64,000 bases of DNA, from assembly GCA_009780585.1 (NCBI GenBank), contig WQZS01000011.1, forward strand, positions 41,999 through 105,998, written 5' to 3'. Position 1 is the first letter of the stretch. Each line of letters opens with the position of its first letter. Below are positions 35,073-43,179 of this stretch, in pieces. Made by a program: the position numbers and the translations under genes. The DNA is from Defluviitaleaceae bacterium (GTDB lineage: Bacteria > Bacillota > Clostridia > Lachnospirales > WQUN01). The notes under the pieces were generated by a model, which ran no database searches, was not told the origin of the DNA, and saw only the letters and a program-made list of their open reading frames with translations.

Positions 35073-37012
35073 GGCAGGATCGTCACCGTTCTTGCCACGT
35101 TGGATTGGGGTCCGGCCATGACAATGTATACATTCATATTTACCCGAAGCTGGTTAAAGTCCAAACGCGCGCCCGTGGCGGTGTTGGTCGTATCGTTGTT
35201 GATTATGATCGTATGGCTGCGCTGGGCTTGTCCGTCCATGCTGATAACGACCAATTGCTGTCCCGCGCGGATTGCCTGGACATAACCCAAAACGGCGGTC
35301 GTTTGCTGCGCGGTTTGCGCCACGACCTGTATATCCATGACTTCCCAGCTATCGAGGAAGATCCGCAAGTCCATCCCGATACGCAGGGAATATACGTCGT
35401 ATACGCCCGGCATGATCGTATACACATGGAAATGACCCGTATCCTTAAGCACCGTTATTTGTGAGAATTGCTGCGTGATGCGGATTTCCGTCAAGCGTCC
35501 CAGCACGACCGCTTGCTGGCCCGTAGCTTGCAACCTCGTGAGTACGCCGCTTTCCAGCGTAGCCGTCACGCTGTCGCCGATACGCAACTCTTGCAAAGTA
35601 ACGTTAACCCTGTTGCCGCGGGAGATAAGCGTCGTCGCCAATACGCGCAGCTCGTACAGTTCACCCGTTTTCGCTTCTACGATAATCATTTGGTAGCCTT
35701 GCGTATCCGCGTGGCGTTTTTCCAACAGCGTACCGTCCAATTCGCGTTCACGGTCTTCGAGTTCCAATTCATGTATCACCGCGCCGTTAAAGCGGAAGAA
35801 CGCGATGTCGTTGGGTTGCGCGTCCGAAAGCGGGACGGCTACCCCGCCGCGCGTGATCGCCGCGTTCGGGGCGATGGTGAAGGTTCTTTCTTCATTTATG
35901 ATCTGTCCCGTGATACGCACCCGCTGGATGCGGATCGTGATCGCCGCTGGATTGGCGGCGGTGGAAACCACGAAGCCTTCATCCTCGATCAACGTAATGG
36001 GGGCCGGAGTCGGGCTTGGGGAGGGCGTGGGTTGGGTGGAGTTATTTTCCGCCGTGACCGTCCGCGCGACGAGGCTGATGATATCGCCCTGCGTATTTAA
36101 TACGGCGTTTATGTTCATCCCCACCCGAATAAAAGCGGCGGTGCGCTGTACGTTATCGACGATGATCGTGGCGTCCTGCGCGATGTGATAATTCTGCGGG
36201 CCCAACGGGGAGGAAATGAACACCTGCGTGTTGCGGTACACCATTTCGACCGTGCCCGATACGGTGGAAGCGGGTGTGGTCGAACCCGGGGGCGGCACGA
36301 CGTCCCCGTTGCCCAGCACATTAAAGAAGATGGCGGCCAATTGCGCCCGCGTCATGTCGTCGGTGGGGTTGAACATGTTATTGCTTCCGCCCGACATATA
36401 ACCCGCCTGCCGCGCGTAGTAAACGTAGCGGATATATTCCTGCGCGATGAGCGCGTTATCGTTGTAAGGGTTGCTAAAGGGGATGACGATGGCCGCCGCG
36501 TGGGCTTGGCGCCCCATCAGGCGTACCATCCAAGCGGCCGCTTCCTGGCGGGACAGGCGCGTGCCCATAAACTTTTCGACGTCCGCCGTGGTCAGCACAT
36601 TCCTGTATAAAAGGAAGGCGATCTCCCTGTCCGCGATGCGGCTCCATTGGGGATGCTGCGCAGCCATGCCGTCCAGGAAGGGACGCCATTGGTCGAAGGA
36701 GCGGTTGATCTCCGCGCGCAAATCAGCCGCAACGGTGTGTGAGGCGGGCCGATATCCGGCGGCCATCGCGAACACGCGTGCGGCTTCGAATTTATTGATC
36801 GTTTGATTGGGGTGGAAGTTACCGGCGGCGTCGCCTACCATCAAGCTGCCGTTATCCGGGTGGGAAATCCAGTTGATGGCGTTAAAGGCAAAATGCGTGG
36901 CGGGTACGTCGCGGAAGGATGTCGCCTGCGTGTTGGCCGACACGGGGAGCGTGCAAGCCAGCGTCATCACAAACGCCAAAGCAAAAGCCAAAATACGGGG
37001 ATACTTTTTCAT
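35069..37012 (-). CDS. S-layer homology domain protein
   Basis: This 647-residue secreted protein has signal peptide MKKYPRILAFALAFVMTLAC. SLH-type modules follow (residues ~35-90 with FRDVPATHFAFNAINWI; residues ~190-245 with GGSNNMFNPTDDMTRAQLAA), then a long beta-rich C-terminal region with a Pro/Thr/Ser linker. SLH modules bind secondary wall polymers, so the protein is probably displayed on the cell surface. No enzyme motif is visible. It overlaps the ispE stop and the following G5 gene, so the three form one unit. Confidence 0.87.
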   Translation of the reverse strand: MKKYPRILAFALAFVMTLACTLPVSANTQATSFRDVPATHFAFNAINWISHPDNGSLMVGDAAGNFHPNQTINKFEAARVFAMAAGYRPASHTVAADLRAEINRSFDQWRPFLDGMAAQHPQWSRIADREIAFLLYRNVLTTADVEKFMGTRLSRQEAAAWMVRLMGRQAHAAAIVIPFSNPYNDNALIAQEYIRYVYYARQAGYMSGGSNNMFNPTDDMTRAQLAAIFFNVLGNGDVVPPPGSTTPASTVSGTVEMVYRNTQVFISSPLGPQNYHIAQDATIIVDNVQRTAAFIRVGMNINAVLNTQGDIISLVARTVTAENNSTQPTPSPSPTPAPITLIEDEGFVVSTAANPAAITIRIQRVRITGQIINEERTFTIAPNAAITRGGVAVPLSDAQPNDIAFFRFNGAVIHELELEDRERELDGTLLEKRHADTQGYQMIIVEAKTGELYELRVLATTLISRGNRVNVTLQELRIGDSVTATLESGVLTRLQATGQQAVVLGRLTEIRITQQFSQITVLKDTGHFHVYTIMPGVYDVYSLRIGMDLRIFLDSWEVMDIQVVAQTAQQTTAVLGYVQAIRAGQQLVVISMDGQAQRSHTIIINNDTTNTATGARLDFNQLRVNMNVYIVMAGPQSNVARTVTILP

Positions 37013-37905
37013 ACTGATCTCATCCTTTCTGGCCGTGTTATGTACACGTTTTTTATCGTTCCGTTTAATGTATGTGCAGCCGCTCGCGCGGCGGATTCAC
37101 TATCGAACAAACCGAAGACCGAAGGGCCGGAACCGCTCATGGAGGCGTCCGACGCGCCCAAGCGCTTCATACGGTCAATGAGGCCGTTGATTTCGGGGTG
37201 TAAAGCGGCGGTAACGGGGGTCAGGTCGTTTTTCAACTTCGGTCCTATTAGGTCCGAAGTTAAACCCCCATCGCTTTTTAACTTGTCCCCTACTAGGGGA
37301 CAAGTTCCCCCGCCAACTTGTGCCCTGGTAGGGCACAAGTTCCCTCCTTCGCCGAACCGCTTGAAAATTTCCGCGGTGGACACCGATATCGGTAAGCACG
37401 CCAGCACGATCCAACACGGCGGATGGGGCGGAAGCTCCGTTAATATCTCCCCTACCCCTTCGGCCAGCATTGTGCCGCCCGTAATGCAGAACGGTACGTC
37501 CGCGCCGAACCGTAAACCGATCCCGCGCAGCTCTTCCGCGGTCAACCCCAGGGCAAACAGTTGGTTCATCCCCACCAACGCCGCCGCGCAATCACTTGAG
37601 CCGCCGCCCAATCCCGCCGCGATGGGGATTCGTTTATCGACGCGGATATGGATCGACTGCCGTATGCCGTACGTCTTTACCATATAATCGGCGGCGCGGT
37701 ATACGAGGTTCCGTTCGTCGGCGGGCAGTACGGGATCACTACATTCCAATTGTAGAAACGGTTTATCCCGTGCAGGGGTTTCGCACCGTATCGTAAGTAA
37801 ATCATGCAAATCCAGCGATTGCATTACCGAGCGCAGGTTATGGTAACCGTCGGGTCTTCTTTCCAATACTTCCAAAATAAGGTTAATCTTGGAAAAAGCC
37901 TTCAT
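37009..37905 (-). CDS. ispE: 4-diphosphocytidyl-2-C-methyl-D-erythritol kinase IspE
   Basis: The start MKAFSKINLILEVLERRPDG is chosen at 37905. The 298-residue GHMP kinase has the ATP loop PIAAGLGGGSSDCAAAL and the C-terminal GSGPSVFGLF. It phosphorylates CDP-methylerythritol in the MEP isoprenoid pathway. Residues ~215-255 (CPTRAQVGGG, CPLVGDKLKS, SDLIGPKLKNDL) are encoded by three in-frame 27-bp palindromes and their spacers, directly before the conserved NDL. The active-site motifs look intact, so the enzyme is probably functional. Confidence 0.93.
   Translation of the reverse strand: MKAFSKINLILEVLERRPDGYHNLRSVMQSLDLHDLLTIRCETPARDKPFLQLECSDPVLPADERNLVYRAADYMVKTYGIRQSIHIRVDKRIPIAAGLGGGSSDCAAALVGMNQLFALGLTAEELRGIGLRFGADVPFCITGGTMLAEGVGEILTELPPHPPCWIVLACLPISVSTAEIFKRFGEGGNLCPTRAQVGGGTCPLVGDKLKSDGGLTSDLIGPKLKNDLTPVTAALHPEINGLIDRMKRLGASDASMSGSGPSVFGLFDSESAARAAAHTLNGTIKNVYITRPERMRSV
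37235..37261. repeat. 27-bp palindrome, AACTT-N17-AAGTT (ispE copy 1)
   Basis: This is self-complementary around a single central base with one T-T mismatch; the core is CGGTCCTATTAGGTCCG. It lies in frame in ispE, ending just before codons for KNDL. Confidence 0.92.
37280..37306. repeat. 27-bp palindrome, AACTT-N17-AAGTT (ispE copy 2)
   Basis: This is a perfect palindrome around a central C, with core GTCCCCTACTAGGGGAC. The same stem recurs at 47342-47368 with a changed loop. Confidence 0.94.
37315..37341. repeat. 27-bp palindrome, AACTT-N17-AAGTT (ispE copy 3)
   Basis: The core is GTGCCCTGGTAGGGCAC, pairing throughout with one G-T pair next to the centre. It lies in frame in ispE. Confidence 0.93.
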
Positions 37906-37912
37906 CTGTACA

Positions 37913-37939
37913 AAACCCCCGGCCGTAGGCCGAGGGTTT
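37913..37939 (-). terminator. Terminator-like hairpin between rpsI and ispE
   Basis: On the minus strand, AACCCTCGGCC pairs with GGCCGGGGGTT around TAC, followed by a short T run. The 3' arm includes the GGGGG that would act as the ispE ribosome site, so the hairpin could both attenuate transcription and limit ispE translation. Confidence 0.6.
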
Positions 37940-37963
37940 GCGATGCAGTTATGGGGTCGGTTA

Positions 37964-38356
37964 TTAACGCTTTGAGAACTGGGGCGCACGCCGCGCACCT
38001 TTTAGGCCGTATTTCTTACGTTCTTTCATGCGCGGGTCGCGCGTGAGGAAGCCCGCTTTCTTTAACGGCTGGCGGAAATCCTCGTCGGCTACCAGCAACG
38101 CGCGGGCGATGCCGTGGCGGATCGCGCCCGCTTGGCCCGTGTACCCGCCGCCGTAAACGTTCACCTTTATATCGAACTTCGTAAGCGTATCGGTCAGGGT
38201 CAAGGGCTGACGGACGATGAGCTTTAATGTTTCCAGCCCGAAATAATCGTCGATGCCGCGCTTATTTATCGTTACCTCGCCTTTGCCGGGCAGCAGGTAT
38301 ACCCGCGCAACCGCGCTCTTCCTTCTGCCGGTGCCGTAATAGGATACTGATGGCAT
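37964..38356 (-). CDS. rpsI: Ribosomal protein S9 (uS9)
   Basis: This 130-residue protein starts [20 protein letters not shown], contains [20 protein letters not shown], and ends with the basic tail RAPQFSKR that reaches the ribosomal P site. It is a component of the 30S subunit. It follows rplM by about 20 bp, the near-universal L13-S9 pair. Confidence 0.98.
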   Translation of the reverse strand: MPSVSYYGTGRRKSAVARVYLLPGKGEVTINKRGIDDYFGLETLKLIVRQPLTLTDTLTKFDIKVNVYGGGYTGQAGAIRHGIARALLVADEDFRQPLKKAGFLTRDPRMKERKKYGLKGARRAPQFSKR

Positions 38357-38376
38357 AATTTACTCCTTCTGCTTTA

Positions 38377-38814
38377 TTATTCCGCCAAAACCAACGCTTC
38401 CGGCTTTTGGGCTTCGTGCTTATGGTCGGGGCCCGCGTAGATGTGTACCTTGGTGAGCATTTTACGGCCCAGGTTATTCTTCGGGAGCATACCTTTTACC
38501 GCGTGCATCATCACGTATTCGGGGTTTTTGACGAGCATTTCGCGCAGGTTCGTTTCCTTGCGCTTGCCCAAAAAGCCCGAATGGCGTACGTAGTGCTTTT
38601 GGTCCAATTTGTTGCCCGTTACCTTGATTTTTTCGGCGTTTACGATAATCACGTAGTCGCCGACATCCACATTGGGCGCGAAGATGGGCTTGTGCTTACC
38701 GCGCAGTATGTGCGCGACCTGCGAGGACAGGCGGCCGAGATTCTTGTCCGCGGCGTCCACCACGTACCATTTGCGCTCGACTTCCAAGGGTTTGGTAATG
38801 CTTGTGGTGCGCAT
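38377..38814 (-). CDS. rplM: Ribosomal protein L13 (uL13)
   Basis: This 145-residue protein has [39 protein letters not shown], and the late [20 protein letters not shown]. It is an early-assembling 50S subunit protein. It heads the rplM-rpsI operon, with a consensus promoter about 65 bp upstream. Confidence 0.98.
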   Translation of the reverse strand: MRTTSITKPLEVERKWYVVDAADKNLGRLSSQVAHILRGKHKPIFAPNVDVGDYVIIVNAEKIKVTGNKLDQKHYVRHSGFLGKRKETNLREMLVKNPEYVMMHAVKGMLPKNNLGRKMLTKVHIYAGPDHKHEAQKPEALVLAE

Positions 38815-38878
38815 GGGATACCTCTTTCATTCCGTAGTAACTCAGCGCACGGGGCTGTGACGCCGACATTCGGTTGTA

Positions 38879-38907
38879 ATCTTAGACATAATCTTCTAAA
38901 TTGTCAA
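38879..38907 (-). promoter_or_regulatory. Sigma-A promoter of rplM-rpsI
   Basis: On the minus strand, TTGACA (38902-38907) and TAAGAT (38879-38884) are separated by 17 bp. The pair is a strong match and leaves a ~60-base leader before rplM. Confidence 0.8.
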
Positions 38908-38997
38908 GACAAACTTGTAAAGATGGTATATAATGTTTCATGAAATCTATTTTATCATTTTCAAATCATTAATCATTCCAAAAAGGAGAACGTTCAA

Positions 38998-40122
38998 ATG
39001 GCAAAGAAAAAAATAGCGATCCTCACCGGAGGAGGCGACGCGCCGGGCCTTAACGCGGTTATCTATTCGTTCGTACGTGCCTGCCTTAACACGATGGACT
39101 GCGAATTGATCGGTTACAAGTTCGGCTACCGCGGTTTGTACTTAAACGATTTCGTCAAGCTCGACCGCCACACGACTTCGGGTATTTTGCACAAAGGCGG
39201 CACGATTTTGTATAACTCCAATAAGGACAACCTCTTCAACTACACCGTTGAGGAAAACGGCGTGAAGGTTAACAAGGACGTTTCCGACGTAGCCGTCGAA
39301 AACATGAAAAGGGAAGGCGTTGAGGTATTGGTCGTGCTGGGCGGCGACGGTACCCTCACCAGCGCGCGCGACTTCGCACGCAAAGGCGTCAAGGTCATCG
39401 GCGTACCCAAGACCATCGACAACGACCTCGCCTCCACGGAGGTCACCTTCGGCTTCGACACGGCGGTGAATATCGTGACCGAAAACCTCGGCCGCCTGCA
39501 CACCACGGCGGAGAGCCACCACCGCGTTATGGTCGTGGAGGTAATGGGACGTTCCGCCGGATGGATCGCCCTGCACGCGGGCATCGCCGGATCGGCCGAC
39601 GTGATACTGATCCCCGAAATCCCCTACAACGTAGACGGAATCATCGCGAAGATCAACGAACGCAAAGCCCACAACAAAGAGTTTACGATCATTTGCGTAA
39701 CCGAAGGCGCGGTGGAAAGAGGCGGTTCGGCGAGTATCGGCAAGATCGTGGAAGACAGCCCCGACGCGGTGCGCTTCGGCGGCGTGGCGGCGAAGATCGC
39801 CCACCAGCTTGAATCACGCATCGACAACGAGGTGCGCCATTGCACACTCGGGCACATCCAGCGCGGCGGCGATACCTCCCCCGCGGATCGGATCCTTTCC
39901 GCGCGTTACGGCGTAAAAGCGGCCGAGCTTATAAAGGAAGGCAAATTCGGCAACATGGTATGCCTCAAAAACGGTGAAATGAACCATGTAAGCCTGGAAG
40001 ACGTGGTGGGCGGCGCGAAGATCACCGGGGAAACCGCCAAAGGCGGCGACAAAATGGTTGACCCCAACGGGGAAATGGTGCGGGTAGCCAAGATGATGGG
40101 GATTTCCTTCGCCGATGCTTGA
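38998..40122 (+). CDS. pfkA: 6-phosphofructokinase
   Basis: This 374-residue protein of the PfkA fold has ILTGGGDAPGLNAVIYSF, VLGGDGTLTSA, GVPKTIDNDLAST and MGRSAGWIALHAGIAGSADV. It phosphorylates fructose 6-phosphate in glycolysis. Gly in GGDGT suggests ATP use, while Lys in PKTIDND is shared with PPi enzymes; this mixed pattern is typical of the longer group III PFKs. AAAGGAGAA precedes the ATG. It overlaps lspA by 8 bp. An AT-rich promoter region with TATAAT at 38929-38934 lies upstream. Confidence 0.92.
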   Translation: MAKKKIAILTGGGDAPGLNAVIYSFVRACLNTMDCELIGYKFGYRGLYLNDFVKLDRHTTSGILHKGGTILYNSNKDNLFNYTVEENGVKVNKDVSDVAVENMKREGVEVLVVLGGDGTLTSARDFARKGVKVIGVPKTIDNDLASTEVTFGFDTAVNIVTENLGRLHTTAESHHRVMVVEVMGRSAGWIALHAGIAGSADVILIPEIPYNVDGIIAKINERKAHNKEFTIICVTEGAVERGGSASIGKIVEDSPDAVRFGGVAAKIAHQLESRIDNEVRHCTLGHIQRGGDTSPADRILSARYGVKAAELIKEGKFGNMVCLKNGEMNHVSLEDVVGGAKITGETAKGGDKMVDPNGEMVRVAKMMGISFADA

Positions 40123-40648
40123 TAAAAATAACGGCAACAGCAAAAACAGCTTCATTTCATGGGCTGTTTTTTGCATGGGCGCGGGTACGCTTATTTTCCT
40201 CGACCAACTGTTAAAATTATGGTCAACGGAAAACCTGGCCGACAGCCCCCCGCGCGCGTTGCTTAACGACATATTGGGCTTGACCTATTTCCACAATACG
40301 GGCGCGGCTTTCGGCTTCTTGGCTGATTTTTCGTGGGGACGCTGGGCGATTACGGCATTGGTCATCGTCCTGCTTGCAACCGTGATGTGGTACTATTGGC
40401 GTTTGCCCTTATTTAATAAGATGTGGTTCGCCCGTGTTCCGCTCATATTCATCTTCGCGGGGGGGATCGGCAACCTGATCGACCGCTTCCGCTTGGGTTA
40501 TGTGGTGGATATGCTGGAGTTCTTATTCATCGACTTCGCCATCTTTAATCTGGCGGATGTATACGTTACCGTAGGCGCGTTCACGGTGGTCGCCGCAATC
40601 ATATTGTTGGGGAAGGACGCGCCGTGGCCGTTTAACGACGGTAAATGA
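40115..40648 (+). CDS. lspA: Lipoprotein signal peptidase LspA
   Basis: This 177-residue membrane protein has four helices and the aspartyl catalytic motifs GGIGNLIDRFRLGYVVDMLE and FAIFNLADVYVTVGA. It cleaves the signal peptide from lipidated prolipoproteins; several are likely in this genome, such as the S41 protein at 47426-48958. It overlaps pfkA by 8 bp and rluD by 4 bp. Confidence 0.95.
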   Translation: MLDKNNGNSKNSFISWAVFCMGAGTLIFLDQLLKLWSTENLADSPPRALLNDILGLTYFHNTGAAFGFLADFSWGRWAITALVIVLLATVMWYYWRLPLFNKMWFARVPLIFIFAGGIGNLIDRFRLGYVVDMLEFLFIDFAIFNLADVYVTVGAFTVVAAIILLGKDAPWPFNDGK

Positions 40649-41709
40649 CCGGGCCGAGCCCGATCGAAATCATTGTCCCCGCAAGCTGCGGCGGTATACG
40701 CGCCGATGCCTTCCTCGCCGCGTGCGAAGAAGCGGAGCTGACCCGGAACGCCGCGCAAAGGCTGTTGGCGGACGGGAACGTACACCGCGGTCACAAAGAA
40801 CTGGCGAAAAGCGACCGCGTTTTCGCGGGTGATGTGATAACCCTGCGAATCCCCGCGCTTGCGTCGAGTGAAATTACGGCGGAGGATATCCCGCTGGACG
40901 TCGTGTACGAGGACGACGACATCATTGTAATCAATAAGCCCCGCGGTTTGGTGGTACACCCTGCCGCGGGGCATTTTAACGGGACTTTGGTCAACGCGTT
41001 GCTGCATCATTGTAAGGGTAACCTTTCGGGCATTGGCGGGGTGGAGCGGCCCGGCATCGTACATCGGCTGGACAAGGACACATCCGGTCTGTTGGTAGCG
41101 GCCAAAAACGACGCGGCGCACCGTGCCTTATGCGCGCAGCTCGCCGACCGTACGATGGTGCGTATTTACCATGCCATATGTTTGGGCGTAATAAAAAAGG
41201 AAGCGTTTACGGTCAATGCCCCCATCGGGCGGCACCCCGCCAATCGGCAGAAGATGGCGGTGCGAAATATGATCGGTTTATCGGGCGGGAACTTTACGAT
41301 GGGCGCACCAAACGGTAGCCTTCCGTTGGGCGTATCAAACGGCGATCTTCCCTCGGGCATACCAAGTGGTAGCCTTCCGTCGGGCGTGCGTGAAGCCGTC
41401 ACCCACATACGGGTGCTGGAACGCTTCCCTGTGCACAAACCGCGCTTTACCTATATTGAAGCGCGGCTGGAAACGGGGCGCACCCATCAAATCCGCGTGC
41501 ATATGGCGCACATCGGGCACCCGATATTGGGTGATACGTTGTACGGGCCGGAGAAGCAGCCCCCAAAAATAAACGGATGCCACCCATCAGGGTATCACCC
41601 GCAAGGGCAAATGCTCCACGCGAAGCGACTGGAATTGATCCACCCATCCACGGGGAAGGAAATGGTGTTCGAAACGGAATGGCCGGAGGGGGCTATTCAC
41701 TTTGGATAA
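40645..41709 (+). CDS. rluD: RluA/RluD-family 23S rRNA pseudouridine synthase
   Basis: This 354-residue protein has an S4 domain (residues ~15-75) and a PseudoU_synth_2 domain. The catalytic Asp lies in VHRLDKDTSGLLVAAKND; VVHPAAGHFNGTLVNALLHH and TGRTHQIRVHMAHIGHPILG are also present. It isomerises uridines in large-subunit rRNA. It is usually paired with lspA, as here. A 29-residue in-frame insert of three 9-residue repeats (GxPNGSLPx type) lies at residues ~220-248 between conserved blocks. Confidence 0.94.
   Translation: MTGPSPIEIIVPASCGGIRADAFLAACEEAELTRNAAQRLLADGNVHRGHKELAKSDRVFAGDVITLRIPALASSEITAEDIPLDVVYEDDDIIVINKPRGLVVHPAAGHFNGTLVNALLHHCKGNLSGIGGVERPGIVHRLDKDTSGLLVAAKNDAAHRALCAQLADRTMVRIYHAICLGVIKKEAFTVNAPIGRHPANRQKMAVRNMIGLSGGNFTMGAPNGSLPLGVSNGDLPSGIPSGSLPSGVREAVTHIRVLERFPVHKPRFTYIEARLETGRTHQIRVHMAHIGHPILGDTLYGPEKQPPKINGCHPSGYHPQGQMLHAKRLELIHPSTGKEMVFETEWPEGAIHFG
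41302..41388. repeat. Three tandem 27-bp repeats inside rluD
   Basis: Units at 41302-41328, 41329-41355 and 41356-41382 encode GAPNGSLPL, GVSNGDLPS and GIPSGSLPS; a partial GV follows. Parts of the unit are imperfectly self-complementary (ACGG...CCGT). The length equals that of the AACTT-N17-AAGTT palindromes but the sequence differs. Confidence 0.9.
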
Positions 41710-41732
41710 TTGATTTTATTAAAAATGTCCCC

Positions 41733-42986
41733 TTATGCGGTCAGTACCGATACAGGCACTACGTTGACACCGTCCGCACGGCGGTGAGCAAAGCCGTTCC
41801 CCGTAATGACCGTCAGCGCGGAGGGCGGTTTTATTTTTTCCGTATCTACCTTGGCGGCGAACCTTAAAAGGTTTTCCGCCGCTGTATCCGCCGCACCCAT
41901 ACCTAATTTAATTTCAAACGCGCCCCAAGCTCCATCGGGGTATTCAACGATCGCGTCGATTTCCATCCCGCGCGAATCGCGGTAGTGGAACAGCTTGCCG
42001 TCGTTCACATCCGAATAGATCTTTAAATCGCGTATCACGAGCGATTCGAACAGCAAGCCGTAAAAACACAAATCATCCAACAATTTATCAACACCCAATC
42101 CCAACGCCCCCACCGCCAGGGAAGGATCGGCGAAGTACCGTTTGGATGATTTGCGCAACGTGTCCGCCGAGCGGATATGCGTACTCCATGCGGGGATATT
42201 ATCCACCACCATCAACCGCTCCATCACCGATAAATAATCCCTCACGGTTTCGCCGTCCAAATCGGCATCGCTGCCTGCTGTATCCTTCGCTAAAGCGGCC
42301 AAGGTAACCTCCGTCGATACATTCCTCGCCAACGATCGAAGCAAGCGCGTAATCTTATAGGGGTCACGCTTCTTATCCGATACGCGGCTCATATCCGCTT
42401 CGGCAATTAACGATATATAATCCTGTGAAAAACGCATCCCATCGGCGGAAGAGACCCCCAGCGTACCCGGCCAACCGCCCAACATCATCTTTTCGGCAAA
42501 TTCACCGATTTCGAACGACGCGGTTTCGGACCGGGGTACGGCACCGCTCATCAAATCCGCCAACGCTACCTCCCCGCTCGACCATTCCTTTTCGTACAGG
42601 GACATGGGACGCATTTTAATAACCGAAAACCGCCCCGCGCCGGAATGACGACGGACGGAATCATCCGGCGTAGCCGAACCGGTAAGGATAAATTGACCCT
42701 TCATCTTCCGTTCGTCCACTTCATGCCTTATATAATTCCATATCTTCGGATGTTCCTGCCATTCGTCCAGCAAACGCGGGGTATAGCCGTTTAATACCGA
42801 CTTGGGGTCAACCTCCATTTTAATATGAATCTGTTCGTCGATATCAAAGCGGGCGACGCTTTTCGCCGCTTGGGTTGCGGTTTCCGTCTTACCGCAACCT
42901 TTCGCGCCTTCGATCAGCACCGCGCCGGAACCCTTTAAACGATCGGAGAGGATATTGTCCGCAAATCGGGGATGATATTTCACCAT
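41733..42986 (-). CDS. AAA ATPase with DUF4143 domain
   Basis: This 417-residue protein has Walker A LIEGAKGCGKTETATQA, Walker B TPRLLDEWQEHP, sensor GQFILTGSATPDDSVRRHSG, and a C-terminal DUF4143 nuclease-like domain with GLLFESLVIRDLKIYSDV and SRGMEIDAIVEYPDGAWGAF. Such proteins are common, often horizontally moved, and of unknown function. Four 23-bp repeats lie directly upstream and may bind the protein or a regulator. It stands alone between convergent rluD and the ABC genes. Confidence 0.9.
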   Translation of the reverse strand: MVKYHPRFADNILSDRLKGSGAVLIEGAKGCGKTETATQAAKSVARFDIDEQIHIKMEVDPKSVLNGYTPRLLDEWQEHPKIWNYIRHEVDERKMKGQFILTGSATPDDSVRRHSGAGRFSVIKMRPMSLYEKEWSSGEVALADLMSGAVPRSETASFEIGEFAEKMMLGGWPGTLGVSSADGMRFSQDYISLIAEADMSRVSDKKRDPYKITRLLRSLARNVSTEVTLAALAKDTAGSDADLDGETVRDYLSVMERLMVVDNIPAWSTHIRSADTLRKSSKRYFADPSLAVGALGLGVDKLLDDLCFYGLLFESLVIRDLKIYSDVNDGKLFHYRDSRGMEIDAIVEYPDGAWGAFEIKLGMGAADTAAENLLRFAAKVDTEKIKPPSALTVITGNGFAHRRADGVNVVPVSVLTA

Positions 42987-43020
42987 GCACCTCTTGTTTT
43001 TATGTTACATTATCACCTAT

Positions 43021-43112
43021 CCGCTGTTTTGTAAACATTACAACCGCTGTTTTGTGAACTTTTCATCCGCTATTTTGTGAATATTTCAACCGCTATTTTA
43101 TACACACTTAAT
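43021..43112. repeat. Four tandem 23-bp iteron-like repeats
   Basis: Units begin CCGCTGTTTTGT or CCGCTATTTTGT at 43021, 43044, 43067 and 43090, at an exact 23-bp period. They occupy the region 35-126 bp upstream of the ATPase ATG at 42986. On the minus strand the shared core is TTCACAAAAYAGCGG. Confidence 0.9.
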
Positions 43113-43153
43113 TAAAACGCCCGCGGAGACGGCTATCCATCATCCGCGGGCGT
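43111..43153 (-). terminator. Intrinsic terminator of the ABC transporter operon
   Basis: On the minus strand, ACGCCCGCGGA pairs with TCCGCGGGCGT across a 15-base loop, followed by TTTAATT. It lies about 30 bases past the permease stop. Confidence 0.75.
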
Positions 43154-43179
43154 AAATTTATTTATTCCGCGCTTTTATT

